Origin: Methanohalophilus portucalensis
GTDB taxonomy: Archaea > Halobacteriota > Methanosarcinia > Methanosarcinales > Methanosarcinaceae
Length of the DNA stretch: 64,000 nucleotides
NCBI RefSeq assembly: GCF_002761295.1
Contig: NZ_CP017881.1
Coordinates: 186,001-250,000, forward strand
Direction of reading: 5' to 3'
The position numbers and the translations under genes were made by a program. The notes below the pieces were generated by a model that was given only the letters and a program-made list of their open reading frames with translations, searched no databases and had not been told where the DNA came from. Numbering within the stretch: the first letter of the stretch is position 1; each line of letters starts with the position of its first letter. Shown here in pieces: positions 19,204 to 27,218 of this stretch.

Positions 19204-20394
19204 TTATTCGATTTTGTCAAATGGATAGGGAGGGACAACTCCATCTGGAATCTTTTCCACAAGTTCAAGATATTGTGGCATCTGCATCTGGCAGAATACA
19301 TCCCCGGATTCAAATCGGGGGGCTTTTTTCATGTTCTTCCAGATGTCTCTTAACTGTTGGTCCTGTATGTTCCCAAAACTGAATGGGATATATGGGCAGG
19401 GCTTAACCGACCCGTCCACACAAATGTGCATCCAGCGCTGAGCCGCCATGCAACCCAGCATTTCACCTTCAAAATAACTATTGGTAAATATTCTGGGGCC
19501 GGCTTCTGTGGAATTGGCTTCATGGTGCATTTCAAGGACTTTTTCCCTGTCCTCAGATGAGATAATAGGATCACCCTTTTTTTTCGGAGCACTTTCCCAG
19601 ATTGAAAATTCGCTCACTCCCATCTCTGTTGCAAAAGCATAGAGTTGTGGGAGTTCATCCATATTTTTCGGGGAGGCATGAGTACACATAGTGACTAATA
19701 ATCCAGCATCAAGTCCATACTTTATGGCAGATGTAGCCATATCAAATGCACCATCAAGCCTTCTTACCACATTGTGCTTTTCGGGATCAGTGGAATATAT
19801 ACTGACTAAAAGATTATGCAGCCCGGCTTCCTTTAGCTTTTTTGCCGTCTGAGGATTCATGTCTGTTCCAGGTGTGTACATATTGACAATTGCACGTTCC
19901 TTGTCGACATACTCTATTAATTCAAAAATATCTTCCCTGAGCAGAGGATCTCCTTCTGTAAAAATAATTATGAAAGCACCCATATCAAGAGCATCATCTA
20001 TGGTTTTCTTGACAGTTTCTGTGTCAAGATCTTCCTCTCCTCCACTTATAATGCAATGGTCACAATTACATTTGCATTGTCTTGTGATCTCAAAAGAAAC
20101 AGTTTCAGGAACCCGTCTTCCCAAAGCATGCTGTACTTCAGCATTAAGGAGTCTTTTGAAAGGACCGCTTGGGATCGGAGGCAGCCAGGTAGAAGCAATT
20201 ACCCTGTCCGTGCCCATCTGTACGGGCTTTTCTTCCCGTAATCTTTCATTAATTTTTTTCAGGATAGGTGAGCAGGCATATTTAAGCTGGCCCCGGGAAT
20301 CTAACTGTAAAGAGCCGTTTGAATTTTGGAGGTCAATGTTTAGGCCGGGAATCGAAAATACATTGATTCCCTGGCCCATTTCATCGACTGACAT
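19204..20394 (-). CDS. Radical SAM protein with SPASM-like C-terminus
   Basis: A 396-residue radical SAM enzyme. The cluster motif is CKCNCDHC (CxxxCxxC, near residues 107-114). The TIM barrel follows (FTEGDPLLRED, residues ~142-152). C-terminal cysteines (LGCMAAQRWMHICVDGSVKPCPY, spanning ~315-337, and CQMQMP) suggest an auxiliary SPASM-type cluster. The N-terminal ~90 residues have no known domain. Start ATG at 20394 has an AAGGAG site. It lies between trpS and aIF2-beta. Members of this class modify peptides or act in cofactor synthesis; the substrate here is unknown. Confidence 0.82.
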   Translation of the reverse strand: MSVDEMGQGINVFSIPGLNIDLQNSNGSLQLDSRGQLKYACSPILKKINERLREEKPVQMGTDRVIASTWLPPIPSGPFKRLLNAEVQHALGRRVPETVSFEITRQCKCNCDHCIISGGEEDLDTETVKKTIDDALDMGAFIIIFTEGDPLLREDIFELIEYVDKERAIVNMYTPGTDMNPQTAKKLKEAGLHNLLVSIYSTDPEKHNVVRRLDGAFDMATSAIKYGLDAGLLVTMCTHASPKNMDELPQLYAFATEMGVSEFSIWESAPKKKGDPIISSEDREKVLEMHHEANSTEAGPRIFTNSYFEGEMLGCMAAQRWMHICVDGSVKPCPYIPFSFGNIQDQQLRDIWKNMKKAPRFESGDVFCQMQMPQYLELVEKIPDGVVPPYPFDKIE

Positions 20395-20411
20395 TGGGTT
20401 TTGCTCCTTAA

Positions 20412-21020
20412 TTATGCCTTTTCTGCAAAAGCCAGGTTTCCACTGATCTTTTTGATCCTGATCTTTAAGACATCGCCCTTGGCAGTACCAGGAACGAAAA
20501 TAGTGAATTTTGCCATCTTGGCGATTCCGTCTCCCTTGGAACCGACAGCATCAATCTTGACTTCATATTCTTTCCCTTCCTCAAGAGCGGATTCGGGAGT
20601 AGGTGCAGTAGCTTTCCTTTTCTTGACAGGCCTGTGCGCACCACATGCGGCACATTTCATCATTAGGACTCTGTCTACCTTCACAAGTTCCGTATCTGGC
20701 CTGTTGCATTCCGAACATATGACATATTCATCAGCATAGGCATTTATGTTGGACTTGATTGCCTGGACAGGGAACTTCCCCTGGAATATGGCCTTGCCAC
20801 CTTCGACCTTACCGGCTGTACCCAGTTCCCTTGTGAGGTACTTCATCAGATGATCAGCATCACGGTTAAGGACACTTCTGATCTGTGCAAAATTGTCCAG
20901 TACCGTTGTTTTTCCCTCAAAATAAATCTTGGGTTCCGGAATTACAAAACGTTCATCTGTTGTTTCGGTTTCCGGCAGGTTTTCCATTGCCCGGTCAAGC
21001 AAGGATTCATAATCTTCCAT
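20412..21020 (-). CDS. Translation initiation factor aIF2 beta subunit with TRAM domain
   Basis: A 202-residue protein. Residues ~1-135 are aIF2-beta, including the zinc finger ([12 protein letters not shown] with a second pair CAAC, ~97-124). Residues ~143-200 form a TRAM domain ([13 protein letters not shown] to [11 protein letters not shown]), an RNA-binding module. The fusion of aIF2-beta with TRAM is known in Methanosarcinales. It helps deliver initiator tRNA to the ribosome. Start ATG at 21020 has a GAGGAGG site. Upstream neighbour is L10e. Confidence 0.93.
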   Translation of the reverse strand: MEDYESLLDRAMENLPETETTDERFVIPEPKIYFEGKTTVLDNFAQIRSVLNRDADHLMKYLTRELGTAGKVEGGKAIFQGKFPVQAIKSNINAYADEYVICSECNRPDTELVKVDRVLMMKCAACGAHRPVKKRKATAPTPESALEEGKEYEVKIDAVGSKGDGIAKMAKFTIFVPGTAKGDVLKIRIKKISGNLAFAEKA

Positions 21021-21046
21021 AAGTGTTCCCTCCTCAAAAGCTGGTT

Positions 21047-21565
21047 TTATTGTACCAGCTCTGCGCCTTCATCAACAACAATTCTTATTGGTGTTGGAAG
21101 CTTCTGTCCTGCTCTTTTAAGTGCAGCTTTTGCATGCTTGAAGTTCTTCTTATTGACAGAAACAGTGAATATCTTCTGCCCGGCAGAAACTCTTGCTGCA
21201 GTACCTACAGCTTTTCCGAATGCTTTTCTCATACCACTGGATACACGGTCTGCACCTGCGCCAGTTGCCTGTTTGTTTTCTCTCAGGACCTCGTGGGGGT
21301 AAACTCTTAATTTGAAATGGTAACTGATACGACCGACTTTGGAGATCATATGCCTGTTAGCTGATATCCTTGCTGCTTCTAGAGCTGTGTGTCTCATCTG
21401 ACATTTCTCTTCAGATATAAGTGACATCTTGACCTGGAAATCTGCGGTTTTGTTTCCCATGTCGTAGTGTATTACCTGGCTTCCAGGAACACCACCCATG
21501 TACTTTCTGCGTGTATATGAGCGCTGTTTAATGTTCCTGTACATACTTGCTGGTTTTCTTGTCAT
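21047..21565 (-). CDS. rpl10e: 50S ribosomal protein L16/L10e
   Basis: A 172-residue ribosomal protein uL16 of the archaeal L10e type. Typical segments: [20 protein letters not shown] at the N-terminus, the basic [13 protein letters not shown] loop (residues ~107-119), and [15 protein letters not shown] (~123-137). It binds near the peptidyl transferase centre. Start ATG at 21565 has a strong AGGAGG site. First gene of the minus-strand run L10e, aIF2-beta, radical SAM, trpS, pheS. Confidence 0.96.
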   Translation of the reverse strand: MTRKPASMYRNIKQRSYTRRKYMGGVPGSQVIHYDMGNKTADFQVKMSLISEEKCQMRHTALEAARISANRHMISKVGRISYHFKLRVYPHEVLRENKQATGAGADRVSSGMRKAFGKAVGTAARVSAGQKIFTVSVNKKNFKHAKAALKRAGQKLPTPIRIVVDEGAELVQ

Positions 21566-21792
21566 GGACTAAAAGCCTCCTTGGAATGATAATGATGTAG
21601 AATTATCCCATTCTCGAAAGTTTTGGTTTCTTATTGAGATTTACATATTTTAATGTATTGATGGGATGGTGTACTATCTTATATTGCCCCTCCATATTGT
21701 CTGGTAGTTTATAAGTCTTATCGGTCATTTGTTGTATTTGTAAAGGGTATGCAGCAGAATTATAATATATGCAGTTTTCTATATGTTCTTTT
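21566..21792. other. Divergent promoter region between L10e and moaB
   Basis: This 227-base AT-rich stretch separates two divergent genes and must hold both promoters. TATA-like sequences are seen near 21690-21700 and 21764-21772. An open frame on the minus strand (21603-21809) has no ribosome binding site and no recognisable content, so I do not call it a gene. Confidence 0.5.
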
Positions 21793-22329
21793 ATGAGCTC
21801 CAGCACCAAAGAGCATAAAAAAGGGACTGATAAAGCATATGCCTTTAGCCTTGTAACTATCTCAACTTCTCGTTTTAATACATATGGATCTATAGAATCG
21901 CCTTCTGCTGCGGATGATGTCTCGGGGCAACGAATGTCAGATCTTATAGAGGCTGCCCATCACAATGTATTGTGCTACAGTCTTGTGGCAGATAATATCA
22001 CAGATATAAGGAAAGAAGTCCTCTCTGCGATATTTAATGGAGCCGATGTTGTGATTACTACCGGCGGCACAGGTTTATCTGCTTGCGATGTGACCATAGA
22101 AGCCCTTTGTCCCTTATTTGAAAAGGAACTTGAAGGATTCGGGGAACTTTTCCGTCTTAAAAGTCTGGATCAGATAGGGTCTGCCACAATATTGAGCAGG
22201 GCAACTGCAGGTATCATACAGGGTTGTGCAGTTTTCTGCCTTCCTGGTTCTCCAAAGGCAGTGGAACTTGCAGTTGAGGAAATCGTAATTCCTGAAGCCG
22301 GGCATATAGTAAAACATGCAAGATCGTAA
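21793..22329 (+). CDS. moaB: Molybdenum cofactor biosynthesis protein MoaB-like
   Basis: A 178-residue MogA/MoaB-fold protein. The molybdopterin-binding motif ITTGGTGLSACDVTIEAL (residues ~92-109) and the FCLPGSP segment (~150-156) are diagnostic. It adenylylates molybdopterin for insertion of molybdate or tungstate, for example into formylmethanofuran dehydrogenase. I choose ATG at 21793 over the in-frame ATG at 21769 because the family begins close to it; no ribosome binding site is seen, so the mRNA may be leaderless. Confidence 0.9.
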   Translation: MSSSTKEHKKGTDKAYAFSLVTISTSRFNTYGSIESPSAADDVSGQRMSDLIEAAHHNVLCYSLVADNITDIRKEVLSAIFNGADVVITTGGTGLSACDVTIEALCPLFEKELEGFGELFRLKSLDQIGSATILSRATAGIIQGCAVFCLPGSPKAVELAVEEIVIPEAGHIVKHARS

Positions 22330-22411
22330 TAACCGAGGGTATTATCAGGAATAATGTTATTAAGGGCTATCCTTATATAATAAATTAAAATAGAGAGTTC
22401 GGCTGGAGTAT

Positions 22412-23119
22412 ATGACATCCTATTCACTGGGCATTGAAGAACTGGATAATATTATCGGGGAAATCCGTGAAGGAAGCAATCTGATGGTAATAGGTCCTCC
22501 TATGAGCGGAAAGGAAGATGTTGCATACCACATCCTTAAAAACGGTCTCAAAAAGGAAGAATCTTCGGTCATAGTTTCTACAAGAGAACCAGGTGAGCAT
22601 GTTCTGGAATGGTTCACCTCCTTTGACAAAACCATACCTGTGTCCAATATCGGGATTGTGGATTGTGTGACAAAGACGTTGGGCATGGCGGCTGATGATA
22701 CTGATAACATAAAACGTGCTTCAAGTCCTGTGGACCTTACCGGTATAGGTGTTCGAATAAGCCAGTTTTTTGAACAATTCTGGATGAAACGCCAGATTTC
22801 TCATAATATCCTCTGTATTAATTCTGTCTCGACTATTCTTATGTACTCTAATATCCAGACGGTATTTCGCTTCATGCACGTGTTCACAGGCAGAATCAAA
22901 GCCATAAAAGGCCTTGGTTTATTCGTACTTGAAGACCAGATGCATGACTCCCGCACAATTGCTACCTTAAAACAACTTTATGATGGTATGATTGAGGTGC
23001 AGGAAGAAAACGGCAGTCATTACCTACGTGCAGTAGGCATATCTTCCAAACCCACTCCCTGGTTTGAGTATTTGGTGGAAGATGGTTCTATATCCATTCA
23101 GGGCATAAAGGAAGACTGA
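22412..23119 (+). CDS. RecA/KaiC-like protein with degenerate Walker A motif
   Basis: A 235-residue RecA-fold protein of the RAD55/KaiC-like archaeal group. The N-terminus (LGIEELDNIIG, residues ~6-16) matches the family. The P-loop reads GPPMSGKED (~29-37), with Glu where Ser or Thr normally binds Mg2+, so ATP hydrolysis may be impaired or lost. The region ILCINSVSTILMYS (~131-144) is the Walker B strand, ending in Asn instead of the usual Asp. Start ATG at 22412 has a GGAGT site. Likely a regulatory or signalling relative rather than a recombinase. Confidence 0.7.
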   Translation: MTSYSLGIEELDNIIGEIREGSNLMVIGPPMSGKEDVAYHILKNGLKKEESSVIVSTREPGEHVLEWFTSFDKTIPVSNIGIVDCVTKTLGMAADDTDNIKRASSPVDLTGIGVRISQFFEQFWMKRQISHNILCINSVSTILMYSNIQTVFRFMHVFTGRIKAIKGLGLFVLEDQMHDSRTIATLKQLYDGMIEVQEENGSHYLRAVGISSKPTPWFEYLVEDGSISIQGIKED

Positions 23120-23181
23120 ATGCTTTTCTTTAAGTTAGTTATATATACTTCATGCAGGTCCCTATAGGCAGGTGTTATTTG

Positions 23182-23439
23182 ATGGATAAGGATAAAATAA
23201 GGAAATTTAGGTCAGAAGCAACTCACCTGAAACCCATTCTTACTCTGGGTAAAAAGGGAATTGATGATGCGGTTGTAACTGAATTGAAAAAACAAATTAA
23301 AGCCAATCATCTTGTCAAGGTAAAAATCCTCAAAAGCTTCCCGGGTGAAAGTATGGATTCAATTGCAGAGGAACTGGCCTCTCTCACATCCACTACCCTG
23401 ATAGATGTTCGTGGAAGGGCGATAGTCCTCTACAGGTAA
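23182..23439 (+). CDS. YhbY-type CRM-domain RNA-binding protein
   Basis: About 85 residues forming a single CRM/YhbY domain: LRSEATHLKPILTLGKKGI-like N-terminal strand, the GKKG loop, then LVKVKIL and a C-terminal RGRAIVLYR strand. Such proteins bind rRNA and take part in ribosome assembly. I choose ATG at 23182 because AGGTG lies 7-8 bases upstream; a longer frame from 23152 lacks a site. Its stop codon abuts that of the convergent DUF190 gene with no spacing. Confidence 0.88.
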   Translation: MDKDKIRKFRSEATHLKPILTLGKKGIDDAVVTELKKQIKANHLVKVKILKSFPGESMDSIAEELASLTSTTLIDVRGRAIVLYR

Positions 23440-23763
23440 TTAATTCCTTTTATGCCCTGCCAGGATTTCCACATCCTGCATCACAATGAGTTCATCAGGA
23501 ACCATTTTCTTGAGTTCAGGCAGGATATTACGTAACTTATCTTCTTCATCCACGGCCTGTACTATGATGGGGAGGTCCATTCCAAGCCTGAGGATACTTG
23601 TTTTATGGATTACACTGTGTACTCCATATCCCTCGATTCCCCTGATTGCGATGGCGCCGGCAACATCATTTTCAAGCAAGAACTCGATGATGGCCTGATG
23701 GGCACTCTTGCCTTTGTATGTATCATTTTCACTAAGATAAATTGTCAGTATTTTGGATTGCAT
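23440..23763 (-). CDS. DUF190 family protein, PII-like partner of FluC
   Basis: A 107-residue protein of the DUF190 family, which has a PII-like ferredoxin fold. The family segments IYLSENDTYKGKSAHQAIIEFLLE (spanning ~9-32) and GAIAIRGIEGYG (~36-47) are clear. DUF190 genes are usually next to CrcB/FluC fluoride channels, as here. The role is presumably regulatory or accessory; it has not been fixed experimentally. Start ATG at 23763 has a GGGGACC site; the gene is 30 bases after the second fluC. Confidence 0.85.
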   Translation of the reverse strand: MQSKILTIYLSENDTYKGKSAHQAIIEFLLENDVAGAIAIRGIEGYGVHSVIHKTSILRLGMDLPIIVQAVDEEDKLRNILPELKKMVPDELIVMQDVEILAGHKRN

Positions 23764-23793
23764 ATGGTCCCCTTTCTTTGTCCAATTCTATTT

Positions 23794-24150
23794 TTAGATT
23801 AAGTTTGCCATTAACTGCCCGAATCCCGCACCGAGCATGCAGCACACACAATTAAGCATTATATTTGTAAGAAAACTCCAGTTTGACTGTTGTTCCAGGA
23901 GTGCGAATGATTCATAAGCAAAAGTGGAAAAAGTGGTGAATGAACCCAGAATGCCTATATTCAACAGGTAAATATGCTGCAGGGAATGGGAATATGTAAG
24001 ATATGAGAGTATTGTTGTACCAATTATGTTTACTGCGAGTGTACCTGTGGGTATATCTGCCTTTTTAGAGGTCATTCCCGCGACTATATACCTGAGTGTT
24101 GCACCGATAAACCCGCCGATACCAACCAGTAAATAGCCTGCTGGCTCCAT
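23794..24150 (-). CDS. crcB: Fluoride channel subunit FluC/CrcB (second copy)
   Basis: A 118-residue membrane protein with four hydrophobic helices. Signature motifs are GGFIGATLRYIV (residues ~12-23), GTLAVNIIGT (~36-45) and the GILGSFTTFSTFAYE stretch (~86-100). FluC proteins dimerise in antiparallel fashion and export fluoride passively; the TTFSTF motif lines the pore. Two divergent copies side by side suggest an obligate heterodimer. Start ATG at 24150 lies two bases before the other copy's stop, with a GGTGA-type site. Confidence 0.92.
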   Translation of the reverse strand: MEPAGYLLVGIGGFIGATLRYIVAGMTSKKADIPTGTLAVNIIGTTILSYLTYSHSLQHIYLLNIGILGSFTTFSTFAYESFALLEQQSNWSFLTNIMLNCVCCMLGAGFGQLMANLI

Positions 24151-24151
24151 T

Positions 24152-24520
24152 TCACCTGCCCCCTATGTATATTATCAGGCTTCTTGCAAGAAAGATTGCA
24201 AATAAACCCGGTAGCAGATTTATCATCATGTTTGTAAACCCGTATAGAGGCTGCATTTGCACAGTCTGTACAATGAATGTGGAGAATGTGGTGAATGCGC
24301 CTAAAAATCCGATGCCTGCAAACATTCGGATGCGTGGGGTGAGGTAACCGATATAGTCAGAGTAGAACAGTAATAATCCCAGCAGGAAACTTCCCAGCAC
24401 GTTCACAACCAGTGTTCCCCGGGTGCCGGGAATCATGATGGATGTGCCATATCTGCATACAGCTCCCAGGAATCCACCGGTTCCTAGCAAAAAAAGATTG
24501 GTAACATCCCGGTATTCCAT
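24152..24520 (-). CDS. crcB: Fluoride channel subunit FluC/CrcB (first copy)
   Basis: A 122-residue, four-helix FluC protein: GGFLGAVCRYGTS (residues ~16-28), GTLVVNVLGSFLLG (~35-48) and GFLGAFTTFSTFIVQ (~72-86). Pairs with the second copy immediately downstream. The spacing to the upstream moaD-like gene is only 22 bases, leaving no room for a fluoride riboswitch. So the three-gene set FluC-FluC-DUF190 may be read from the moaD promoter or one within that gene. Confidence 0.92.
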   Translation of the reverse strand: MEYRDVTNLFLLGTGGFLGAVCRYGTSIMIPGTRGTLVVNVLGSFLLGLLLFYSDYIGYLTPRIRMFAGIGFLGAFTTFSTFIVQTVQMQPLYGFTNMMINLLPGLFAIFLARSLIIYIGGR

Positions 24521-24542
24521 GGGATTGTCCCACCATCTTTAT

Positions 24543-24818
24543 TTATCCACCGGAAACAGGGGGGAATATAGCGACTTCATCTTTTTCTGTAATCGCTGAA
24601 TCTGTACCTTCAAGATGCTGGACATTTTCCCCGTTGATCAGGATATTTATATATCCTCTGAGTTTTTTGCCATCTTCAAATATAAGTTCTTCAAGATTCG
24701 GGTATTTTGTAATTATCTCATCCAATATCTCAGAAACGGTGTCTCCGTTGACCTCTACTTCGGAAGTTCCGGCCTTTTCCCTGATATTGGCAAACAATCT
24801 TACCTTCTTGGCAGCCAT
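24543..24818 (-). CDS. MoaD/ThiS-family ubiquitin-like protein (SAMP-like)
   Basis: A 91-residue beta-grasp protein ending in the Gly-Gly tail IFPPVSGG needed for adenylation. The core (VRLFANIREKAG, and later LINGENV) is typical of MoaD and archaeal SAMPs. It could carry sulfur for molybdopterin or act as a protein modifier. The ATG at 24818 is chosen: a TATAAA at ~24841-24848 lies about 27 bases upstream, which fits a leaderless start. The reading frame extends further upstream but runs into the tRNA-Pro gene, so that part is not coding. Confidence 0.85.
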   Translation of the reverse strand: MAAKKVRLFANIREKAGTSEVEVNGDTVSEILDEIITKYPNLEELIFEDGKKLRGYINILINGENVQHLEGTDSAITEKDEVAIFPPVSGG

Positions 24819-24883
24819 AGTTTTTCCCATGTCAAGCTGGTTTATAAAATATTCGTTAAAATTAGTATTTACATGAAGAATAG

Positions 24884-24961
24884 TGGTGGGATAGCGCGGA
24901 TTTGAACCGCAGTCCAAGCGTCCCAAACGCTCGAGGATCGGCCAGGCTACCCTACTATCCC
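24884..24961 (-). tRNA. tRNA-Pro (anticodon TGG), CCA encoded
   Basis: On the minus strand, GGGATAG (5') pairs with CTATCCC, discriminator A, followed by a genomic CCA at 24884-24886. The anticodon stem CGAGCG/CGCTTG encloses the loop TTTGGGA, anticodon TGG. The T-loop is GGTTCAAATCC. No intron. The encoded CCA differs from the other two tRNA genes here. Confidence 0.94.
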
Positions 24962-25046
24962 ACATGATATAAGGGCATCCCCCCTTAATGCACTTCTCCT
25001 AGATATATCTAACTATTGAAGGGCGCAGAAGAGGGTGGAAATTGGT

Positions 25047-25610
25047 TCAGTTACTGTCTCCTTCCCACCTGGGATATATATCATTATCAACATTCAGAAG
25101 ATCCAGTACCCGCCCGGCCATGAAATCAATTAAGTCGTCTATTGATTGCGGTTTGTTGTAGAATGCAGGACATGCAGGCAAAACATGGGTGCCGGATTCC
25201 TTGAGTTTGAGCAGATTTTCCAGATGAATTCGGCTGTAGGGGGTCTCCCGCACCATCAGGATAACATTCCTGCCTTCCTTGAGGCATACATCAGCAGCTC
25301 TTGTAAGGAGATTATCTGAGATTCCGTGTGCAATGGAAGCAGCAGTTTTCATGCTGCAAGGGGCTATTACCAAAGCATTGTAAGGATGCGATCCGCTTGC
25401 TACAGAAGCAGTAAAATCTTTTTCCTCGTGTACCTCACAGGCAAGTTTTTCCACCTCTTCGATCTTCCAGCTTGTTTCTATACTTATTATTTGTCTGGCT
25501 GCAGAGGTTATTACAAGGTGTGTATAGATTCCTTTTTCTGCAAATATTTCAAGTAGCCTGATTCCGTACTGTGCCCCGGAGGCCCCACTGATTCCCACTA
25601 CAACTTCCAT
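25047..25610 (-). CDS. ubiX: Flavin prenyltransferase UbiX
   Basis: A protein of about 187 residues. The flavin-binding N-terminus VVVGISGASGAQYGIRLLE and the APCSMKTAASIAHGISDNL stretch (residues ~84-102) identify UbiX, which prenylates FMN to prFMN, the cofactor of UbiD-type decarboxylases. In many archaea prFMN is needed by the anhydromevalonate phosphate decarboxylase of the isoprenoid pathway. I choose ATG at 25610 because GAGGAAT lies just upstream. It follows the LpdD-like gene directly (stop 25612), an arrangement consistent with cofactor handling. Confidence 0.92.
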   Translation of the reverse strand: MEVVVGISGASGAQYGIRLLEIFAEKGIYTHLVITSAARQIISIETSWKIEEVEKLACEVHEEKDFTASVASGSHPYNALVIAPCSMKTAASIAHGISDNLLTRAADVCLKEGRNVILMVRETPYSRIHLENLLKLKESGTHVLPACPAFYNKPQSIDDLIDFMAGRVLDLLNVDNDIYPRWEGDSN

Positions 25611-25611
25611 A

Positions 25612-25947
25612 TTATTCCTCAATTATATCTATAAGTTCGTCAACCATAAGTTCTGCGGTATCGCATATTTTACTGATCTCATCAGGCTGTATGTTGTTGA
25701 AATGTATCCCTACAAGGAAAACAGTATCATTGCCGGTTTTCCTGTTAATGCGGCCTGCCTGTCTGTGTGCAATTTCATCATCCCTGTGTCCTGGCAGGGT
25801 AATAACCGAGGATGCACCTGAATTGCCCACAGCAACTGCTCCTATATGCTCATCGCCGCCTGTAAGTGTTACAAGTAAACCGTCTCCAATATTGTGCCAT
25901 TTAAGAATGAGTTTCCTTTTCCCTGCTTCTTTTTCAATTGATTCCAC
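25612..25947 (-). CDS. LpdD-like prenylated-flavin chaperone family protein
   Basis: A 111-residue protein resembling the LpdD family: VTLTGGDEHIGAVAVG (residues ~27-42) and VITLPGHRDDEIAHRQAGRI (~48-67). LpdD-like proteins are thought to help load prenylated FMN into UbiD-type decarboxylases. The neighbouring ubiX gene supports this. Start GTG at 25947 with an AAGGCG site, overlapping none of its neighbours but only 10 bases after the HD gene. The UbiD-like decarboxylase itself is not in this window. Confidence 0.75.
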   Translation of the reverse strand: MESIEKEAGKRKLILKWHNIGDGLLVTLTGGDEHIGAVAVGNSGASSVITLPGHRDDEIAHRQAGRINRKTGNDTVFLVGIHFNNIQPDEISKICDTAELMVDELIDIIEE

Positions 25948-25957
25948 TTATATCGCC

Positions 25958-27154
25958 TTATATATCCGTTAACTTGTATTGTCGGGTCTGTTTTTTGACC
26001 TCGAAAAAATCGGTTGCTATTTTCTTCACCTTCTCCCTGTGTTCCCTGGGGGTATAAACCCCGAGTTTCCAGTTATCACGGTGTGCTTTTTCAAGAGTTG
26101 CTACAAGATGGGAGGCTTTATCAAGAGTCATTTTTTTCCCGTTGACCTTGATCAATGCTTTCATTTCCTCTATCCGGGGCAATTTCGGAATATCTATGAG
26201 GATTTCCTCTTCATTAATTCCTGCCTCTTCTGCTATTTCTTTTTCCACTCTCTGGATGGCTTTGCGATGGCCCAAAACCTTCTCATCGACGTCATCAAAC
26301 CCTACATAAAGGGCACGTTTGTACAGTTTCCTCTCATCAATCCTGTTAATCATCTCACCGGCGTAACCGTCATCCCGGCGCATGGTTTCAAACAGGCTGT
26401 AGTCATCCATTTCCTGAAGGCTGGAGGGATTGAGTTTCTCCTGCTCTATCAAATATTCGATGCCTCTTGTTATCATTGTTTCTGAGATGCGTGTCACATG
26501 ATGGAAATATACCGAAGGATGCATTAAAAAACGTGATACAAGCAGGGATTCGGCCGCATTGAGCCCACCTTCTGTTACAACCAGTTTATCTTCATAGAAT
26601 TGCATTTTATGGATCAGGCGGCTATGGTCTACAAGACCGTATGCAACGCCAGTGTAATGTGCATCACGGATGAGGTAATCCATGCGGTCAACATCAATCT
26701 CACTGTTTATGATCTGTCCGAGAGAGGTTTTGCCCAGGATGTGGTCTGCGATACTTGAGATGTTGAGGCCGGCATCACTGCAAACTTCTGCTATATCCCC
26801 TTTGCGCAGCAGGTGTTTTACATCTTCATGCTCCCTGCGGGTATATTTTTTGATGATGCCCTCTGTCACATGGGAAAGGGGGCCGTGTCCTATATCATGC
26901 AACATTGCAGCAACCCTGAGTTCATCGATTTCAGATTGCTGTACGGAATCTATTTCTCCCGCAAGGGTTGTAGCCAAGTGATGTGCGCCCAGTGAATGTT
27001 CAAAACGAGTATGGTTGGCACCGGGATATACCAAGTTGGACAGTCCTAACTGGCGTATCCTCCTGAGACGCTGCATGCGGGGCGTATCCATAAGGGATAC
27101 TGCAAGTTCGTCAAGTTCGACATGACCGTGTACGGGGTCCCTCATGACCTTCAT
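25958..27154 (-). CDS. HD-domain phosphohydrolase (SAMHD1-like)
   Basis: A 398-residue HD hydrolase. Metal ligands appear in NHTRFEHSLGAHH (residues ~48-60), HDIGHGPLSH (~87-96) and the Asp of the NSEIDVDRMDYLIRD helix (~150-164). These are the hallmarks of dNTP triphosphohydrolase-like enzymes. No regulatory domain beyond the C-terminal ~130 residues is recognised. Start ATG at 27154 is probably leaderless (no site; AT-rich upstream). Divergent from cofD. Substrate unproven, possibly nucleotides. Confidence 0.85.
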   Translation of the reverse strand: MKVMRDPVHGHVELDELAVSLMDTPRMQRLRRIRQLGLSNLVYPGANHTRFEHSLGAHHLATTLAGEIDSVQQSEIDELRVAAMLHDIGHGPLSHVTEGIIKKYTRREHEDVKHLLRKGDIAEVCSDAGLNISSIADHILGKTSLGQIINSEIDVDRMDYLIRDAHYTGVAYGLVDHSRLIHKMQFYEDKLVVTEGGLNAAESLLVSRFLMHPSVYFHHVTRISETMITRGIEYLIEQEKLNPSSLQEMDDYSLFETMRRDDGYAGEMINRIDERKLYKRALYVGFDDVDEKVLGHRKAIQRVEKEIAEEAGINEEEILIDIPKLPRIEEMKALIKVNGKKMTLDKASHLVATLEKAHRDNWKLGVYTPREHREKVKKIATDFFEVKKQTRQYKLTDI

Positions 27155-27218
27155 GTTTTTAAATAACCGTTCATATTATAATGATGTTGTGATTTTGGTA
27201 GTAAATTGAGGTAATACC

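Noticed and set aside
21603-21809. 68-codon frame on the minus strand between L10e and moaB
   Set aside because: No ribosome binding site, overlap with the moaB start, and no recognisable content; the region is needed for two divergent promoters.
24520-24543. Fluoride riboswitch before the FluC genes
   Set aside because: Only 22 bases separate the genes, too short for the known riboswitch.
24819-24965. N-terminal extension of the MoaD-like frame
   Set aside because: The upstream codons overlap the tRNA-Pro gene, and a TATA box lies within the extension, so the start at 24818 is preferred.
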